NCBI RefSeq assembly: GCF_016924145.1
Contig: NZ_JAFFZO010000016.1
Coordinates: 1-64,000, forward strand
Length of the DNA: 64,000 bases
Direction: 5' to 3'
From: Amphritea pacifica
GTDB taxonomy: Bacteria > Pseudomonadota > Gammaproteobacteria > Pseudomonadales > Balneatricaceae
Part shown: piece by piece, positions 8,459-17,298 of the stretch
Layout of the letters: every line of letters starts with the position of its first letter
How positions within the stretch are numbered: the first letter of the stretch is position 1
The notes under the pieces: model-generated
The model's database searches: none
What the model saw: only the letters and a program-made list of their open reading frames with translations
What the model was told of the DNA's origin: nothing
Position numbers and translations under genes: made by a program

Positions 8459-9406
8459 TCAGAGTTCTATACCCATTCCATCCCAGGAGACTTCGATACC
8501 GTGGGCTTCCACTTCGGCCCTTTCCGGTGAGTCTTCATCAAGAATCGGATTGGTATTGTTAATGTGGATCAGCACTTTCCGGGGCTTATCCAGCGTATCC
8601 AGAAAGTCGATCATGCCACCCTTACCGGTTTCATCATTACGGGACTGCGCCAGATGGCCCATGGTGACGCCAAGCTTATCGCCAACACCGGAGGTGATCA
8701 GCTCGTCGTCGCGCCAGATGGTGCCGTCAACCAGCAGACAGTCCGCGTCTTTCATAATCGGTTTGAGGTGGGGTTCAATCTGGCCGAGACCAGGGGCATA
8801 GAACAGAGTTTTCCCGCTGCGGGTATCTTCTATCAGGATACCTATATTGTCCCCTGGGTGGGGATCGTTGCGATGCGGTGAATAGGGTGGCGCACTGCTG
8901 AGCAGCGCGACCGCTGTCAGTTTTAATTCGGGTACCTGAGGGATCACAAAGGTGTTGGTGCCCTCTTCTACCGATCCCTCAACGGGAATCCGGTTGCGCT
9001 TGATGCCGCCATTCCAGTGTTCCAGCATCTTAAAGATAGGGAAACCGGTGGTCAGATCCTGATACACCATATCGGTACACCAGACCTCATGGGGGCAGCC
9101 TTCACGCAGCATCAGCAGACCGGTGGTATGGTCGATCTGGCTGTCGATGAAGACAATCGCCGCAATGCCGGTATCACGAATCTTACGATTCGGTTGCATC
9201 GGCGCAAAATCGGCCAGCTGCTGGCGAATATCCGGCGAGGCATTAAACAGAATCCAGTCTTCACCGTTGGCACTCACAGCGATGGATGACTGAGTCCGGG
9301 ATCTGGCATTGAGGGTTCCGGCCCGATAGCCGGCACAGTTACGGCAGTTACAGTTCCACTGGGGAAAGCCGCCGCCCGCTGCGGAGCCTAATACTTGTAT
9401 TTTCAT
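8459..9406 (-). CDS. pqqB: PQQ biosynthesis protein PqqB
   Basis: Metallo-beta-lactamase-fold protein of 315 residues. The N-terminus [19 protein letters not shown] and the following CNCRNC cysteines (zinc-binding site of PqqB) are diagnostic. The proposed role is hydroxylation of the Tyr of the crosslinked Glu-Tyr intermediate. The protein is cytoplasmic with no signal peptide. It is the first large gene after the pqqA attenuator hairpin, so its transcript level should be far lower than that of pqqA. Confidence 0.97.
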   Translation of the reverse strand: MKIQVLGSAAGGGFPQWNCNCRNCAGYRAGTLNARSRTQSSIAVSANGEDWILFNASPDIRQQLADFAPMQPNRKIRDTGIAAIVFIDSQIDHTTGLLMLREGCPHEVWCTDMVYQDLTTGFPIFKMLEHWNGGIKRNRIPVEGSVEEGTNTFVIPQVPELKLTAVALLSSAPPYSPHRNDPHPGDNIGILIEDTRSGKTLFYAPGLGQIEPHLKPIMKDADCLLVDGTIWRDDELITSGVGDKLGVTMGHLAQSRNDETGKGGMIDFLDTLDKPRKVLIHINNTNPILDEDSPERAEVEAHGIEVSWDGMGIEL

Positions 9407-9444
9407 TGTTATTATTATCTTGTCGGTGGGTCTGAACAGAGAAA

Positions 9445-9473
9445 ACTAAAAGACCCCGCCCGAAGGCGGAGTC
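9445..9473 (-). terminator. Partial terminator between pqqA and pqqB
   Basis: On the minus strand a 9-bp stem GACTCCGCC / GGCGGGGTC (one G-T pair) closes on a UUCG tetraloop and is followed by TTTTAGTTTT. It lies 11 bases after the pqqA stop. Such a hairpin lets most transcripts stop after pqqA and some read into pqqBCDEH, which fits the need for far more precursor peptide than enzyme. Confidence 0.85.
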
Positions 9474-9484
9474 TGATAGATTGC

Positions 9485-9556
9485 TTAGCGGTTAGCGAAG
9501 TACATTGTTACTTCGAAGCCGATGCGCAGATCTGTATAAGCTGGTTTAGTCCACAT
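9485..9556 (-). CDS. pqqA: PQQ precursor peptide PqqA
   Basis: Peptide of 23 residues starting [15 protein letters not shown] and ending FANR. It carries the Glu15 and Tyr19 whose side chains become PQQ (the E-x-x-x-Y motif). It is essentially the canonical PqqA sequence. GAGG eight bases before the ATG at 9556 favours this start over an ATG two codons upstream (9562). It is the first gene of pqqABCDEH, followed directly by an attenuator hairpin and preceded by a copy of the TAC-N4-GTA palindrome. Confidence 0.98.
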
Positions 9557-9636
9557 ACTCATTACCTCTTTTGTTATTAGATTGTTCCAGTCTTGTGACT
9601 GTCTTTAATCATATGAAGAGGCGTGCCAATCACATA

Positions 9637-9652
9637 TGGTACTTTGGAACTA
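9637..9652. promoter_or_regulatory. Regulon palindrome upstream of pqqA
   Basis: TGGTAC-TTTG-GAACTA, centred about 88 bases upstream of the pqqA start. It matches 10 of 12 arm positions of TAGTAC-N4-GTACTA. The right arm GAACTA is identical to that of the site at 23918. The site also lies between pqqA and the DUF3012 gene, which is on the same strand, so pqqA is the natural target. Confidence 0.6.
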
Positions 9653-9717
9653 AAAGCACTCCTGTTTTAGTCTATATAACATCTCCTGATGTCGGATTTC
9701 TGAATAACATCAGTCAG

Positions 9718-9894
9718 TTAGAAGATACAGCTTTTTGCAAAGTCTTTTGCTTCATTCGCTGTCCAGTCGCCCTTAGGCTTCTCTTTCAGCTCTTCGCACC
9801 AGGCTTTAGTGCCCACTTCAGGCGAGCAGCCCTGCAGGCTGATCACGGTAACGCCCATTGCCATTAGTAAACTCAGTTGTTTAATCATTTTCAT
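9718..9894 (-). CDS. Small DUF3012-like lipoprotein
   Basis: Lipoprotein of 58 residues, shorter than usual gene-finder limits. A signal peptide with lipobox LQGC puts the lipidated Cys at residue 23. The mature part, CSPEVGTKAWCEELKEKPKG and then DWTANEAKDFAKSC, matches the DUF3012 pattern as I remember it, with three Cys in the mature chain. Function is unknown. It is most likely anchored to the outer or inner membrane, facing the periplasm. It lies between arfB and pqqA on the same strand. The start ATG has only a weak GGGAA site. An ATG two codons later is possible. Confidence 0.85.
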   Translation of the reverse strand: MKMIKQLSLLMAMGVTVISLQGCSPEVGTKAWCEELKEKPKGDWTANEAKDFAKSCIF

Positions 9895-9933
9895 CGATTG
9901 TTTCCCATTCCTTTTTTGTTAATCTGTTACCCG

Positions 9934-10347
9934 CTAATCGGTAACACGGCCCCGCAACGATTTAATCTGACCCCGCCTGGTTTTACTGTCCACCCGCCTG
10001 CGCTGGGATGAGCGGGTCGGTTTGGTCGGCTGACGCGCCTTCTGAACCACGGAGACACTGCGAATCAGTAACTGCAATCGCTGCAACGCGTCTTCGCGGT
10101 TTTTCTCCTGGGTGCGAAACTGCTGGGCTTTTATCACCACCACCCCCTCTTTGGTAATACGTGAGTCTTTTAACTGCAGCAAGCGTTCCTTGTAAAACTC
10201 AGGGAGTGAGGAGGCATGAATATCAAAACGCAGATGGATGGCGGATGAAACCTTGTTAACGTTTTGCCCTCCGCTGCCCTGAGCGCGGATTGCACTCAGC
10301 TCAATCTCGTCATCCGGTATCGATACATTGTTGGATATTATCAGCAC
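9934..10347 (-). CDS. arfB: Alternative ribosome-rescue factor ArfB
   Basis: Peptidyl-tRNA hydrolase of 137 residues that frees ribosomes stalled on mRNAs without a stop codon. The GGQ catalytic motif is at residues 26-28 (AQGSGGQNVNKVSS). The C-terminal tail (about 100-137) is rich in Arg and Lys, as required to probe the empty mRNA channel. Length matches E. coli YaeJ. It has no functional tie to its PQQ neighbours. Confidence 0.95.
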   Translation of the reverse strand: MLIISNNVSIPDDEIELSAIRAQGSGGQNVNKVSSAIHLRFDIHASSLPEFYKERLLQLKDSRITKEGVVVIKAQQFRTQEKNREDALQRLQLLIRSVSVVQKARQPTKPTRSSQRRRVDSKTRRGQIKSLRGRVTD

Positions 10348-10630
10348 AACTCAGCCCATTTCAGATCAATGGGCCGATTATATCAGTTTCCTCTGGCCTG
10401 TACGGACGGGATTGTCCTGCCGGACGTGATACGACCTCCGGCATTGCCGATTCAACCAGAACGGCTCTCTCACACAGATCATCATCAACGGCTCTGCAGC
10501 AAACCGGCATCGGCCGATAGGTCCAGAGCAGGCGAAAATACGTTTTCACAAAGTCTTTATTTAACCATACTCACGCCTATTCACTATAAGCTGAGCCAAC
10601 AGGAAATAATTCAGGCAGAGAGATGGAAAG
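10348..10630. other. Intergenic region without recognised gene
   Basis: Between arfB and the terminator of the aldehyde dehydrogenase. Open frames here are short and lack start sites or family patterns. No RNA structure stands out. An arfB promoter is expected at the left end. Confidence 0.5.
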
Positions 10631-10660
10631 AAAAAAGGCGGCCAGAAGGCCGCCAAAAAA
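10631..10660 (-). terminator. Terminator of the aldehyde dehydrogenase gene
   Basis: Perfect 7-bp stem GGCGGCC / GGCCGCC with an AGAA loop (10637-10654), flanked by A runs on the left. On the minus strand it is therefore a GC stem followed by six T. It lies about 160 bases past the aldehyde dehydrogenase stop. Confidence 0.85.
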
Positions 10661-10815
10661 CACCGACATAATCCGGCATGAAAAGAACACCGGATGCGGA
10701 GTGCATTCCACTCGTACAGAGTGGGCTGCGGTGCGAATCTCCAAACGACGACTGGAGACTGAGAAGCGGGGCAGACCAGCTGCCCCTGGGAATAGCTATA
10801 GGCGATAAATCCGGC

Positions 10816-12336
10816 TTAGAAGAAGCCCAGTGGATTGATATCGTAGCTGACCAGCATGTTCTTGGTCTGCTGATAATGATCCAGCATCATCTTGTGAGTC
10901 TCACGACCTACACCGGATTTCTTATAACCACCGAACGCAGCGTGTGCTGGGTACAGGTGATAGCAGTTTGTCCATACCCGACCAGCCTGGATACCACGAC
11001 CCATGCGGTAAGAGCGGTTCATGTCACGCGTCCAGACACCGGCACCGAGACCAAACTCAGTATCGTTGGCGATTTCCAGCGCTTCAGCTTCATCTTTGAA
11101 GGTTGTCACGGCAACCACAGGACCAAAGATCTCCTCCTGGAAGACGCGCATCTTGTTGTGCCCCTTCATCAGAGTAGGCTGTACATAGTAACCTTTACTG
11201 AACTCACCTTCATTTGCGTGAGAGTCACCACCGATCAGGAACTCTGCACCTTCTGACTTACCGATCTCCATATAGGACATGATCTTGTCAAACTGCTGCT
11301 GAGAAGCCTGAGCACCCACCATGGTATCGGTATCCAGCGGATTACCACGTTTGATCTGTTTAGCACGCTCAATTACTTTAGCGATAAACTGATCGTAAAT
11401 GCTTTCCTGAATCAGCAGGCGGGATGGGCAGGTACATACTTCACCCTGGTTAAAGAATGCCAGAACTGCACCCTCAACCGCTTTACTGACAAACGCCTCT
11501 TCCTGATCCATAACATCTTCAAAGTAGATGTTCGGAGACTTACCACCCAGCTCAACGGTTGATGGGATAATGTTATCAGCGGCACATTTAAGGATATGCG
11601 CACCAACCGGAGTCGATCCGGTAAAGGCGATCTTAGCAATACGCTTGCTGGTAGCCAGCGCTTCACCCGCTTCTTTACCAAAACCATTTACGATGTTCAG
11701 TACACCCGGTGGCAACAGATCACCAATCACTTCAATCAGTTTCAGGATAGAAACAGGGGTTTGCTCAGCAGGTTTCAGTACCACGCAGTTACCGGTTACC
11801 AGTGCTGGCGCCAGTTTCCAGGCAGCCATCAGCAACGGGAAATTCCACGGAATGATCTGCCCAACAACACCCAGTGGCTCATGGAACTGATAAGAAACAG
11901 TGTTCTCATCGATCTCACCCATGGAACCTTCCTGAGCACGGATACAACCGGCATAGTAACGGAAGTGGTCAACACACAGAGGCACGTCAGCAGCCAGTGT
12001 TTCACGAACCGCTTTACCGTTATCCCAGGTTTCGGCAACAGCAAGCATTTCCAGATTTTGTTCAATGCGATCTGCAATTTTCAGCAGAATGTTGGAGCGT
12101 TCTGTAACAGAGGTACGCCCCCAGGCGTCTTTAGCTGCATGTGCAGCATCCAGCGCCAGATTAATATCTTCTTCAGTTGAGCGCGGGATCTCACAGAATG
12201 CTTCGCCAGTGACAGGTGTTGTATTCTGGAAATACTGACCTTTTACTGGCGCAACCCACTCACCACCAATATAGTTTGTGTAACGTTCTTTAAAGGAAAC
12301 AACAGAACCTTCGGTTCCTGGCTGTGCGTAAATCAT
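10816..12336 (-). CDS. exaC: NAD-dependent aldehyde dehydrogenase, ExaC/AldB type
   Basis: Aldehyde dehydrogenase of 506 residues that oxidises the aldehyde made by the PQQ alcohol dehydrogenase, such as acetaldehyde to acetate. Catalytic Glu262 (VELGGKSPN) and Cys301 ([10 protein letters not shown]) are in place, as is the PWNF segment near Asn165. The start at 12336 has AGAGAGG eight bases upstream. An upstream in-frame ATG (12369) lacks such a site. In P. aeruginosa the orthologous exaC sits beside pqqABCDE, as here. A TAC-N4-GTA type palindrome about 112 bases upstream suggests co-regulation. It ends at its own terminator. Confidence 0.93.
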   Translation of the reverse strand: MIYAQPGTEGSVVSFKERYTNYIGGEWVAPVKGQYFQNTTPVTGEAFCEIPRSTEEDINLALDAAHAAKDAWGRTSVTERSNILLKIADRIEQNLEMLAVAETWDNGKAVRETLAADVPLCVDHFRYYAGCIRAQEGSMGEIDENTVSYQFHEPLGVVGQIIPWNFPLLMAAWKLAPALVTGNCVVLKPAEQTPVSILKLIEVIGDLLPPGVLNIVNGFGKEAGEALATSKRIAKIAFTGSTPVGAHILKCAADNIIPSTVELGGKSPNIYFEDVMDQEEAFVSKAVEGAVLAFFNQGEVCTCPSRLLIQESIYDQFIAKVIERAKQIKRGNPLDTDTMVGAQASQQQFDKIMSYMEIGKSEGAEFLIGGDSHANEGEFSKGYYVQPTLMKGHNKMRVFQEEIFGPVVAVTTFKDEAEALEIANDTEFGLGAGVWTRDMNRSYRMGRGIQAGRVWTNCYHLYPAHAAFGGYKKSGVGRETHKMMLDHYQQTKNMLVSYDINPLGFF

Positions 12337-12447
12337 TGTCCAAGCCTCTCTTTTTGTTATACACCGCACTCTGCGGGCCGTTTGACTACCCTTCCATATT
12401 AGTCAGTAACCCCGGTTTTCACCTATGCTCCCTTGGCACTGAAAAAT

Positions 12448-12463
12448 TAGTTATTTAGTAGTA
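12448..12463. promoter_or_regulatory. Regulon palindrome-like site upstream of exaC
   Basis: TAGTTA-TTTA-GTAGTA lies about 112 bases upstream of the aldehyde dehydrogenase and about 180 upstream of the divergent chemoreceptor. It matches 9 of 12 arm positions of TAGTAC-N4-GTACTA. It closely resembles the site in front of the alcohol dehydrogenase (20200), which shares the right arm GTAGTA. Confidence 0.45.
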
Positions 12464-12639
12464 GTTTCATGTATTGAATACAATTACCACTTTGAGGATA
12501 AAGGGTTAGCAACATCGCCAGATAAAACATATTATTGAGATTGCCTTAGTAAACTGAACATTGACGGCCTGGCACAACATTCAGATCTAATGACTACACT
12601 GGTCAGGGCTGCAAGCGAAATAAAGGGGAGGCACTCCAG

Positions 12640-14199
12640 ATGACCAGCAGTACACACAGTAAGGAGCGGGACTTCCCTGAAAGCAGCCGTTTAATTTCGA
12701 CCACCACTCTGTCCGGGTGCATCACCTATGCAAATCAGAACTTCATCGATATTTCGGGTTATAGCCGCGAAGAACTGGTAGGCAAACCCCACAATATTGT
12801 CCGGCATCCGGATATGCCCGCAGCGGCTTTTGCTGACCTGTGGAGCAACCTGAATGCCGATAAACCCTGGCTGGGCGCAGTAAAAAATCGCTGTAAAAAC
12901 GGCGATTACTACTGGGTGCTTGCGTATGTCACACCGCAATATGATAACGATGGCAAAAAAGTCGGTTATCAGTCGGTGCGCGGCCGGCTTCCCAATGAGA
13001 TTAAACGTCAGGCACAGGCACTTTATGACCGGGTAAACAGCAATCCGAAACGGTTATCACTGTCCCGCATCCGCCTGAGTTACCGCATCCCCGCCACCGT
13101 CTTTTCAGGATTACTGGCCGTATCTCTGATCGGTATTACACCACTGGATATGCCGATAAAACTGTTGCTCTCCGGTCTGTTCACCTGCGCCATCAGCGCC
13201 CTCGCCTATTGGCAATTAACACCGCTGCAACACAGTCTTAATCAGGCGCTGAAAATCTATGACAACCCCCTGTCTCAGCAGGCGATCACCGGCAGGATGG
13301 ATGAAATGGGTGCCTTTAATGTCGCCATTCAACTGCTGGAAGCCAAATTACATACCGTTACCGGCCGTGTAGAGGATGCCATCAAAACCCTCAGAGAGGT
13401 GATGGACATGACTCATCAGAGTCTCAACCAGACCACCACGGGCATTGAACAGCAGAATCTGGAGAGCGATATGCTGGCCTCAGCCAGTACGGAGATGGCG
13501 TCGTCCTCCCATAACGTTGCAGAAAACACCTCCCGGACTTCCGAGGTAACCCATCAGGCGGCAATGGAGGCCCAGAATGGCCGCACCACCATCAACGACA
13601 TGCTCAAAACTATTGAACTGCTGACCGACGAGGTGAAGCAGGCTTCCGAGCTTTCTGACCAGTTACATAAGCAAACCGAAGAGATCGGCCATATCACGAC
13701 CATGATCAATGATATTGCGAACCAGACCAACCTGTTAGCGCTGAATGCGGCCATCGAAGCGGCCAGAGCGGGTGATAATGGCCGCGGATTTGCAGTGGTG
13801 GCAGATGAGGTGCGGGAGTTAGCCATACGCACACAGAAAGCGACGGAGCAGATCAAATCCAGTATTGGCGCCGTTCAGAATCAGGTTCGCAATACCGCTG
13901 ATACGATGAGCAAAACCCATACTCAGGCGAAAGACAGCATCAGCCGGGCGGAGATAGCCGGTCAGGCGTTCGATCAGCTGAGCCAGTCCCTTGATCAGAT
14001 CTCCGATCAGAGCCAGCAGATCGCGCTGGCGGCCGATGAACAGAACGAAACAGCAGAGAGTCTCAGCAAGAGTATTATCTCAATACGGGATATTTCCGAT
14101 AGCAATAAAGCGTCGATTAGCTGTACCAACCAGGCTATCGATAATCTCGCCCGACTGGTAACGGATCTGTCGCAGATCGTCAACCGGACCACTCGATAG
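12640..14199 (+). CDS. Aer-type methyl-accepting chemotaxis protein with PAS domain
   Basis: Chemoreceptor of 519 residues. An N-terminal PAS domain of the aerotaxis type (about 15-115, with [26 protein letters not shown]) would bind FAD or heme and sense redox or oxygen. A hydrophobic hairpin (about 148-192) anchors it in the membrane without a large periplasmic domain. The signalling domain (about 240-519) contains the hairpin tip [20 protein letters not shown] that contacts CheA and CheW. AGGGGAGG precedes the start. It is divergent from the aldehyde dehydrogenase and shares the region that holds the palindrome at 12448, so it may help cells find alcohols by energy taxis. That link is inferred. 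Confidence 0.93.
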   Translation: MTSSTHSKERDFPESSRLISTTTLSGCITYANQNFIDISGYSREELVGKPHNIVRHPDMPAAAFADLWSNLNADKPWLGAVKNRCKNGDYYWVLAYVTPQYDNDGKKVGYQSVRGRLPNEIKRQAQALYDRVNSNPKRLSLSRIRLSYRIPATVFSGLLAVSLIGITPLDMPIKLLLSGLFTCAISALAYWQLTPLQHSLNQALKIYDNPLSQQAITGRMDEMGAFNVAIQLLEAKLHTVTGRVEDAIKTLREVMDMTHQSLNQTTTGIEQQNLESDMLASASTEMASSSHNVAENTSRTSEVTHQAAMEAQNGRTTINDMLKTIELLTDEVKQASELSDQLHKQTEEIGHITTMINDIANQTNLLALNAAIEAARAGDNGRGFAVVADEVRELAIRTQKATEQIKSSIGAVQNQVRNTADTMSKTHTQAKDSISRAEIAGQAFDQLSQSLDQISDQSQQIALAADEQNETAESLSKSIISIRDISDSNKASISCTNQAIDNLARLVTDLSQIVNRTTR

Positions 14200-14228
14200 C
14201 CAAAACGCCAATCTGATGCCCCTGCCCC

Positions 14229-14855
14229 TCAGGGGCTGAGGTTGCCGTTCAGCAGCAAAACCGCCAGCGTCCACATCATCACACAAACCAGCATATCGAG
14301 AATGCGCCAGCTGACCGGTTTGCGGAACAGCGGAGCCAGCCAGCGGGCGCCAAGACTCAGGGAAAAGAACCAGACAAAAGAGAACAGTGCCGCTCCGGCG
14401 CCAAACCAGTAGCGCTGCTGATCGGGATAGCGACCACCAATACTGCCCAGCAACACGACGGTATCAAGATACACATGGGGGTTCAGCAGACTCAGGGCCA
14501 GGGTGGCCAGCAGCGCCGACCTGAGGCTGGAAAAGTTGCTGCCGGAGAGCCTCAGGGATTCACTGCGTAACGCTGAACGAAGTGCATTCGCACCATACCA
14601 CAGGAGAAATGCCCCGCCGGCCCAACTGATCAGTTTCAGCATCAGATCTGACTGACCGATCAACACCCCCATACCCGCAATACCGGCGGTAATCAGCAGC
14701 GCATCGATAACACTGCACAACGCCGCTATCGACCAGTGATACTCCCGGCGCACCCCCTGACTGAGAACGAACGCATTCTGGGCACCGATGGCAATTATCA
14801 GGCCGGCACTGGTCGCCAGACCGGCAGTAAACGGGGCAAATATCAATGACAGCAT
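14229..14855 (-). CDS. LysE/ArgO-family amino-acid exporter
   Basis: Membrane protein of 208 residues with about six helices. The LysE family start is clear (GLATSAGLIIAIGAQNAFVLSQGVRREY, and later SLLNPHVYLDTVVLLGS). ArgO and LysE export arginine, lysine or toxic analogues from the cytoplasm. It is divergent from an ArgP/LysG-type LysR gene, the standard pairing in which the regulator with bound basic amino acid activates the exporter. Confidence 0.92.
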   Translation of the reverse strand: MLSLIFAPFTAGLATSAGLIIAIGAQNAFVLSQGVRREYHWSIAALCSVIDALLITAGIAGMGVLIGQSDLMLKLISWAGGAFLLWYGANALRSALRSESLRLSGSNFSSLRSALLATLALSLLNPHVYLDTVVLLGSIGGRYPDQQRYWFGAGAALFSFVWFFSLSLGARWLAPLFRKPVSWRILDMLVCVMMWTLAVLLLNGNLSP

Positions 14856-14915
14856 GAGGCAACCTGTTTCGATTTTCTGGAATGCAGCAAGGGTAAGAGA
14901 TCGACAAAAGTTAGT

Positions 14916-14954
14916 AAAACTAATAATATTTATCTTTCATTAACAAAACTAATA
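14916..14954. promoter_or_regulatory. Direct repeats between exporter and ArgP-type regulator
   Basis: The 10-mer AAAACTAATA occurs at 14916-14925 and 14945-14954, 29 bases apart, in an AT-rich stretch between the divergent genes. The spacing is close to three helical turns, so both copies face the same side. This is a plausible LysR-type binding region. The second copy lies just before the regulator's start codon, which fits autoregulation. Confidence 0.5.
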
Positions 14955-14961
14955 TAGATCT

Positions 14962-15867
14962 ATGTTTGATTATCGTCAGCTAAAAGCCCTGGCCACTGTG
15001 ATCGAAGAACAGAGCTTCGAGCGCGCAGCAAAGCGGCTGTTTTTAACCCAGTCGGCTATCTCCCAGCGGATCAGACAGCTGGAGGAATCAGCGGGCCAGT
15101 TACTGCTGGTGCGCAGCCAGCCATTACGACTGACCGCAGCCGGAGAACATCTGCAACGTCACTATCATCAAGTGACTCTGCTGCAGAGCGAACTGCTGAA
15201 AACCCTGGACAGTGCCCATCAGGAAGGATTTACCAAACTGACAATTGGTTTAAATGCGGATACCCTGGCTACCTGGTTTATGGATGCGATACACCCGTTA
15301 CTGGCACAGAGTCCGATACTGCTGGATCTTCGGGTTGACGATCAGGATCAGACCCATCTGCTGCTTCGACAAGGCGATGTACAGGGTTGCATCAGCGCCA
15401 GCAACAAACCCTTACAGGGGAGCAATGCGGTCTTTCTGGGCATCAGTCGCTATCTTGCCCTGGCGAGTCCGGAGTATATTCAACGTTACTTTGCCAATGG
15501 CGTGACCGCTGAGACTCTGAGCCATGCTCCGGCGGTTGAATACAATGAGAAAGACGAGCTGCAGGACAGCTTCATTCAACGTTTCTATCCCGCAGTAGAC
15601 GATTACCCCCGCCACCGGGCTCCCTCCTCTGAAGCGTTCACAGAGTTGATACGGCGAGGATTCGCCTGGGGAATGGCACCGGATCTGCAGATGCAGACTC
15701 TGATCGATCAGGGTGCGGTGAGGGAAATATCAGTGGGACAGTGTCTTGAGGTGCCGCTATACTGGCACAGCTGGAATCTGGTCACAGAAACCGGTCAAAA
15801 GCTGACGCAGCAGCTCACCCGGTACTGCCAGCACCATCTGCAACAATCCAGCAAACTGCCGATCTAG
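14962..15867 (+). CDS. argP: LysR-family regulator, ArgP/LysG type
   Basis: Regulator of 301 residues. The N-terminal winged helix (MFDYRQLKALATVIEEQSFERAAKRLFLTQSAIS region, residues 1-60) is of the ArgP/IciA subgroup, recognisable by the RAAKRLFLTQSAISQRI pattern. A periplasmic-binding-like effector domain follows (about 90-295) and would bind lysine or arginine. It is divergent from the LysE/ArgO-type exporter and very likely controls it through the AT-rich intergenic repeats. No clear ribosome binding site is seen before the ATG at 14962. Confidence 0.9.
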   Translation: MFDYRQLKALATVIEEQSFERAAKRLFLTQSAISQRIRQLEESAGQLLLVRSQPLRLTAAGEHLQRHYHQVTLLQSELLKTLDSAHQEGFTKLTIGLNADTLATWFMDAIHPLLAQSPILLDLRVDDQDQTHLLLRQGDVQGCISASNKPLQGSNAVFLGISRYLALASPEYIQRYFANGVTAETLSHAPAVEYNEKDELQDSFIQRFYPAVDDYPRHRAPSSEAFTELIRRGFAWGMAPDLQMQTLIDQGAVREISVGQCLEVPLYWHSWNLVTETGQKLTQQLTRYCQHHLQQSSKLPI

Positions 15868-15932
15868 CGCAGCGTATCGTCGTTACACTGCGGCGGAGCC
15901 TGAGCAACGACGATAACCCGGGATCGCAGTTA

Positions 15933-16538
15933 CTACTTTTCTTTGAAACCGGTCAGCATCGATTTAACCAATGATTCGTTATGCAGTCTGCTGGACATAA
16001 CGACACCGGCGACATGCAGAAGAATCAACAACACCATCAGGTTAACGGAAAATTCATGTATCTCTTTCCAGAACTCATCGCCCTCACCCTCATCTTCATG
16101 CTCATACCCTTCATGCGCGTATGCCTGGCTGATAAGGTGTATCTGCGGGGCTGCTGCCAGCGGACCTTTACCCTCTTCAACCGCGTACAATTTCATTCCA
16201 CTCAGGGTAATCAGCGTCAGCATCACCAGAAACGCCACTACCATCAGGCCTCCCAGTGGATTGTGTCCCAGGTAACGTGTCGGTTTACCGGACGTGATTC
16301 CCGAAATATAGGCCCTGGTCGAAGCAACTGAGGGCACAAAATCGCTAAACCGCGCATACCGGCTGCCAATCAGCCCCCAGAAAATACGTAATACAATCAG
16401 CGCAGCGATCGTATAACCGGAATAAACATGCAACCACTCGACCTCTTCAGCAGAGATATAGCTAATGGCAAACAGGGCCACCAGCAACCAGTGAAACAAA
16501 CGCACAAACTTATCCCAAACGTAAACTTTTTCGGACAT
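15933..16538 (-). CDS. Di-heme cytochrome b561-type membrane protein
   Basis: Cytochrome b of 201 residues with four membrane helices. His residues suited to heme ligation lie in helices 1 (LFHWLL), 2 (LHVYSGY) and 4 (LLHVAGVVMSSRLHNE). It resembles the b subunits that pass electrons between the quinone pool and soluble redox partners. A loop after helix 3 (about 139-155) is dense in His, Glu and Asp (AHEGYEHEDEGEGDEF), which may bind metal. It is transcribed away from a membrane LuxR-type regulator at 16680. Its electron partner is not evident from the sequence. Confidence 0.9.
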   Translation of the reverse strand: MSEKVYVWDKFVRLFHWLLVALFAISYISAEEVEWLHVYSGYTIAALIVLRIFWGLIGSRYARFSDFVPSVASTRAYISGITSGKPTRYLGHNPLGGLMVVAFLVMLTLITLSGMKLYAVEEGKGPLAAAPQIHLISQAYAHEGYEHEDEGEGDEFWKEIHEFSVNLMVLLILLHVAGVVMSSRLHNESLVKSMLTGFKEK

Positions 16539-16679
16539 AATCCCACCATGTATGAAGACGTGAATAAAGATTCAGAAAAATAGTAAACTTACTGCTTTAT
16601 AATTCCTTAAACAAAGCAGCAAATCGATCCGGCATCTGCCGGAGCAGATGATATAACAAAAATATGACAAGGATTTAAC

Positions 16680-17183
16680 GTGTTGAAGCATTTCTCTCAG
16701 GATTATCTATTGATGCTATTCCTGGTGGTGATCGTCAGTGCCAGTGGCACCGACATCGCTGCGGATCTGTCCCACGGTGCCGGACTGACCCACCTGTTGC
16801 AGGAAATCACCATTTTACTCTTTGCGCTGATCATTCTGTCTTTGCTGATCTTTGATAACTTTATAAAAAAAAGCCAGATCCGACAGCTGAAGGAGGAGCT
16901 GGAAGCGGCAAAAAATATGCCGGTTCCCGAATCAGTTGCAGTGCTCGCGGCCCGGCAACAGCTGAGTCAGGCCATCAATGAACAGTTTACCGAGTGGCAA
17001 CTGACAGCCAGCGAACGGGATGTTGGCATCATGCTTCTTAAGGGTTACAGTCTGAAAGAGATTGCAGCACTACGGGGCACTGCCGACAAAACAATCCGTC
17101 AACAGGCATCGGCTATTTATCAAAAGTCCGGGACACCGGGCAGACATGCATTCTCCGCCTGGTTTATTGAAGACCTGCTATAA
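16680..17183 (+). CDS. Membrane-anchored LuxR-type HTH regulator
   Basis: Protein of 167 residues. Two hydrophobic segments (about 8-24 and 41-59) are followed by a short coiled linker (IRQLKEELEAAK) and a C-terminal LuxR-type helix-turn-helix (about 104-160: LTASERDVGIMLLKGYSLKEIAALRGTADKTIRQQ). There is no receiver domain. The start is GTG with AAGGA six bases upstream. It is divergent from the cytochrome b561 gene and may regulate it. What the membrane part senses is unknown. Confidence 0.85.
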   Translation: MLKHFSQDYLLMLFLVVIVSASGTDIAADLSHGAGLTHLLQEITILLFALIILSLLIFDNFIKKSQIRQLKEELEAAKNMPVPESVAVLAARQQLSQAINEQFTEWQLTASERDVGIMLLKGYSLKEIAALRGTADKTIRQQASAIYQKSGTPGRHAFSAWFIEDLL

Positions 17184-17298
17184 CCTTTTATTAAGGCGGC
17201 ATATTAACCGGCGAATCTATTGACCCGGCGGATGAATACAACGATAGTCACCCGCCATCATGATGCTCTCAACCTAACCTTCTGATCAGGACACTGTT

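Noticed and set aside
7680-8801. 373-codon plus-strand frame opposite pqqC/pqqB
   Set aside because: pqqC and pqqB are certain. The frame is their antisense shadow.
12570-12590. TGGCAC that might be a sigma-54 promoter before the Aer-type receptor
   Set aside because: The -12 element TTGC is missing at the correct spacing.
14217-14240. GCCCC-TCA-GGGGC hairpin between chemoreceptor and ArgO-like gene
   Set aside because: The stem is only five pairs with no T run and lies at the ArgO-like stop, so terminator status is not supported.
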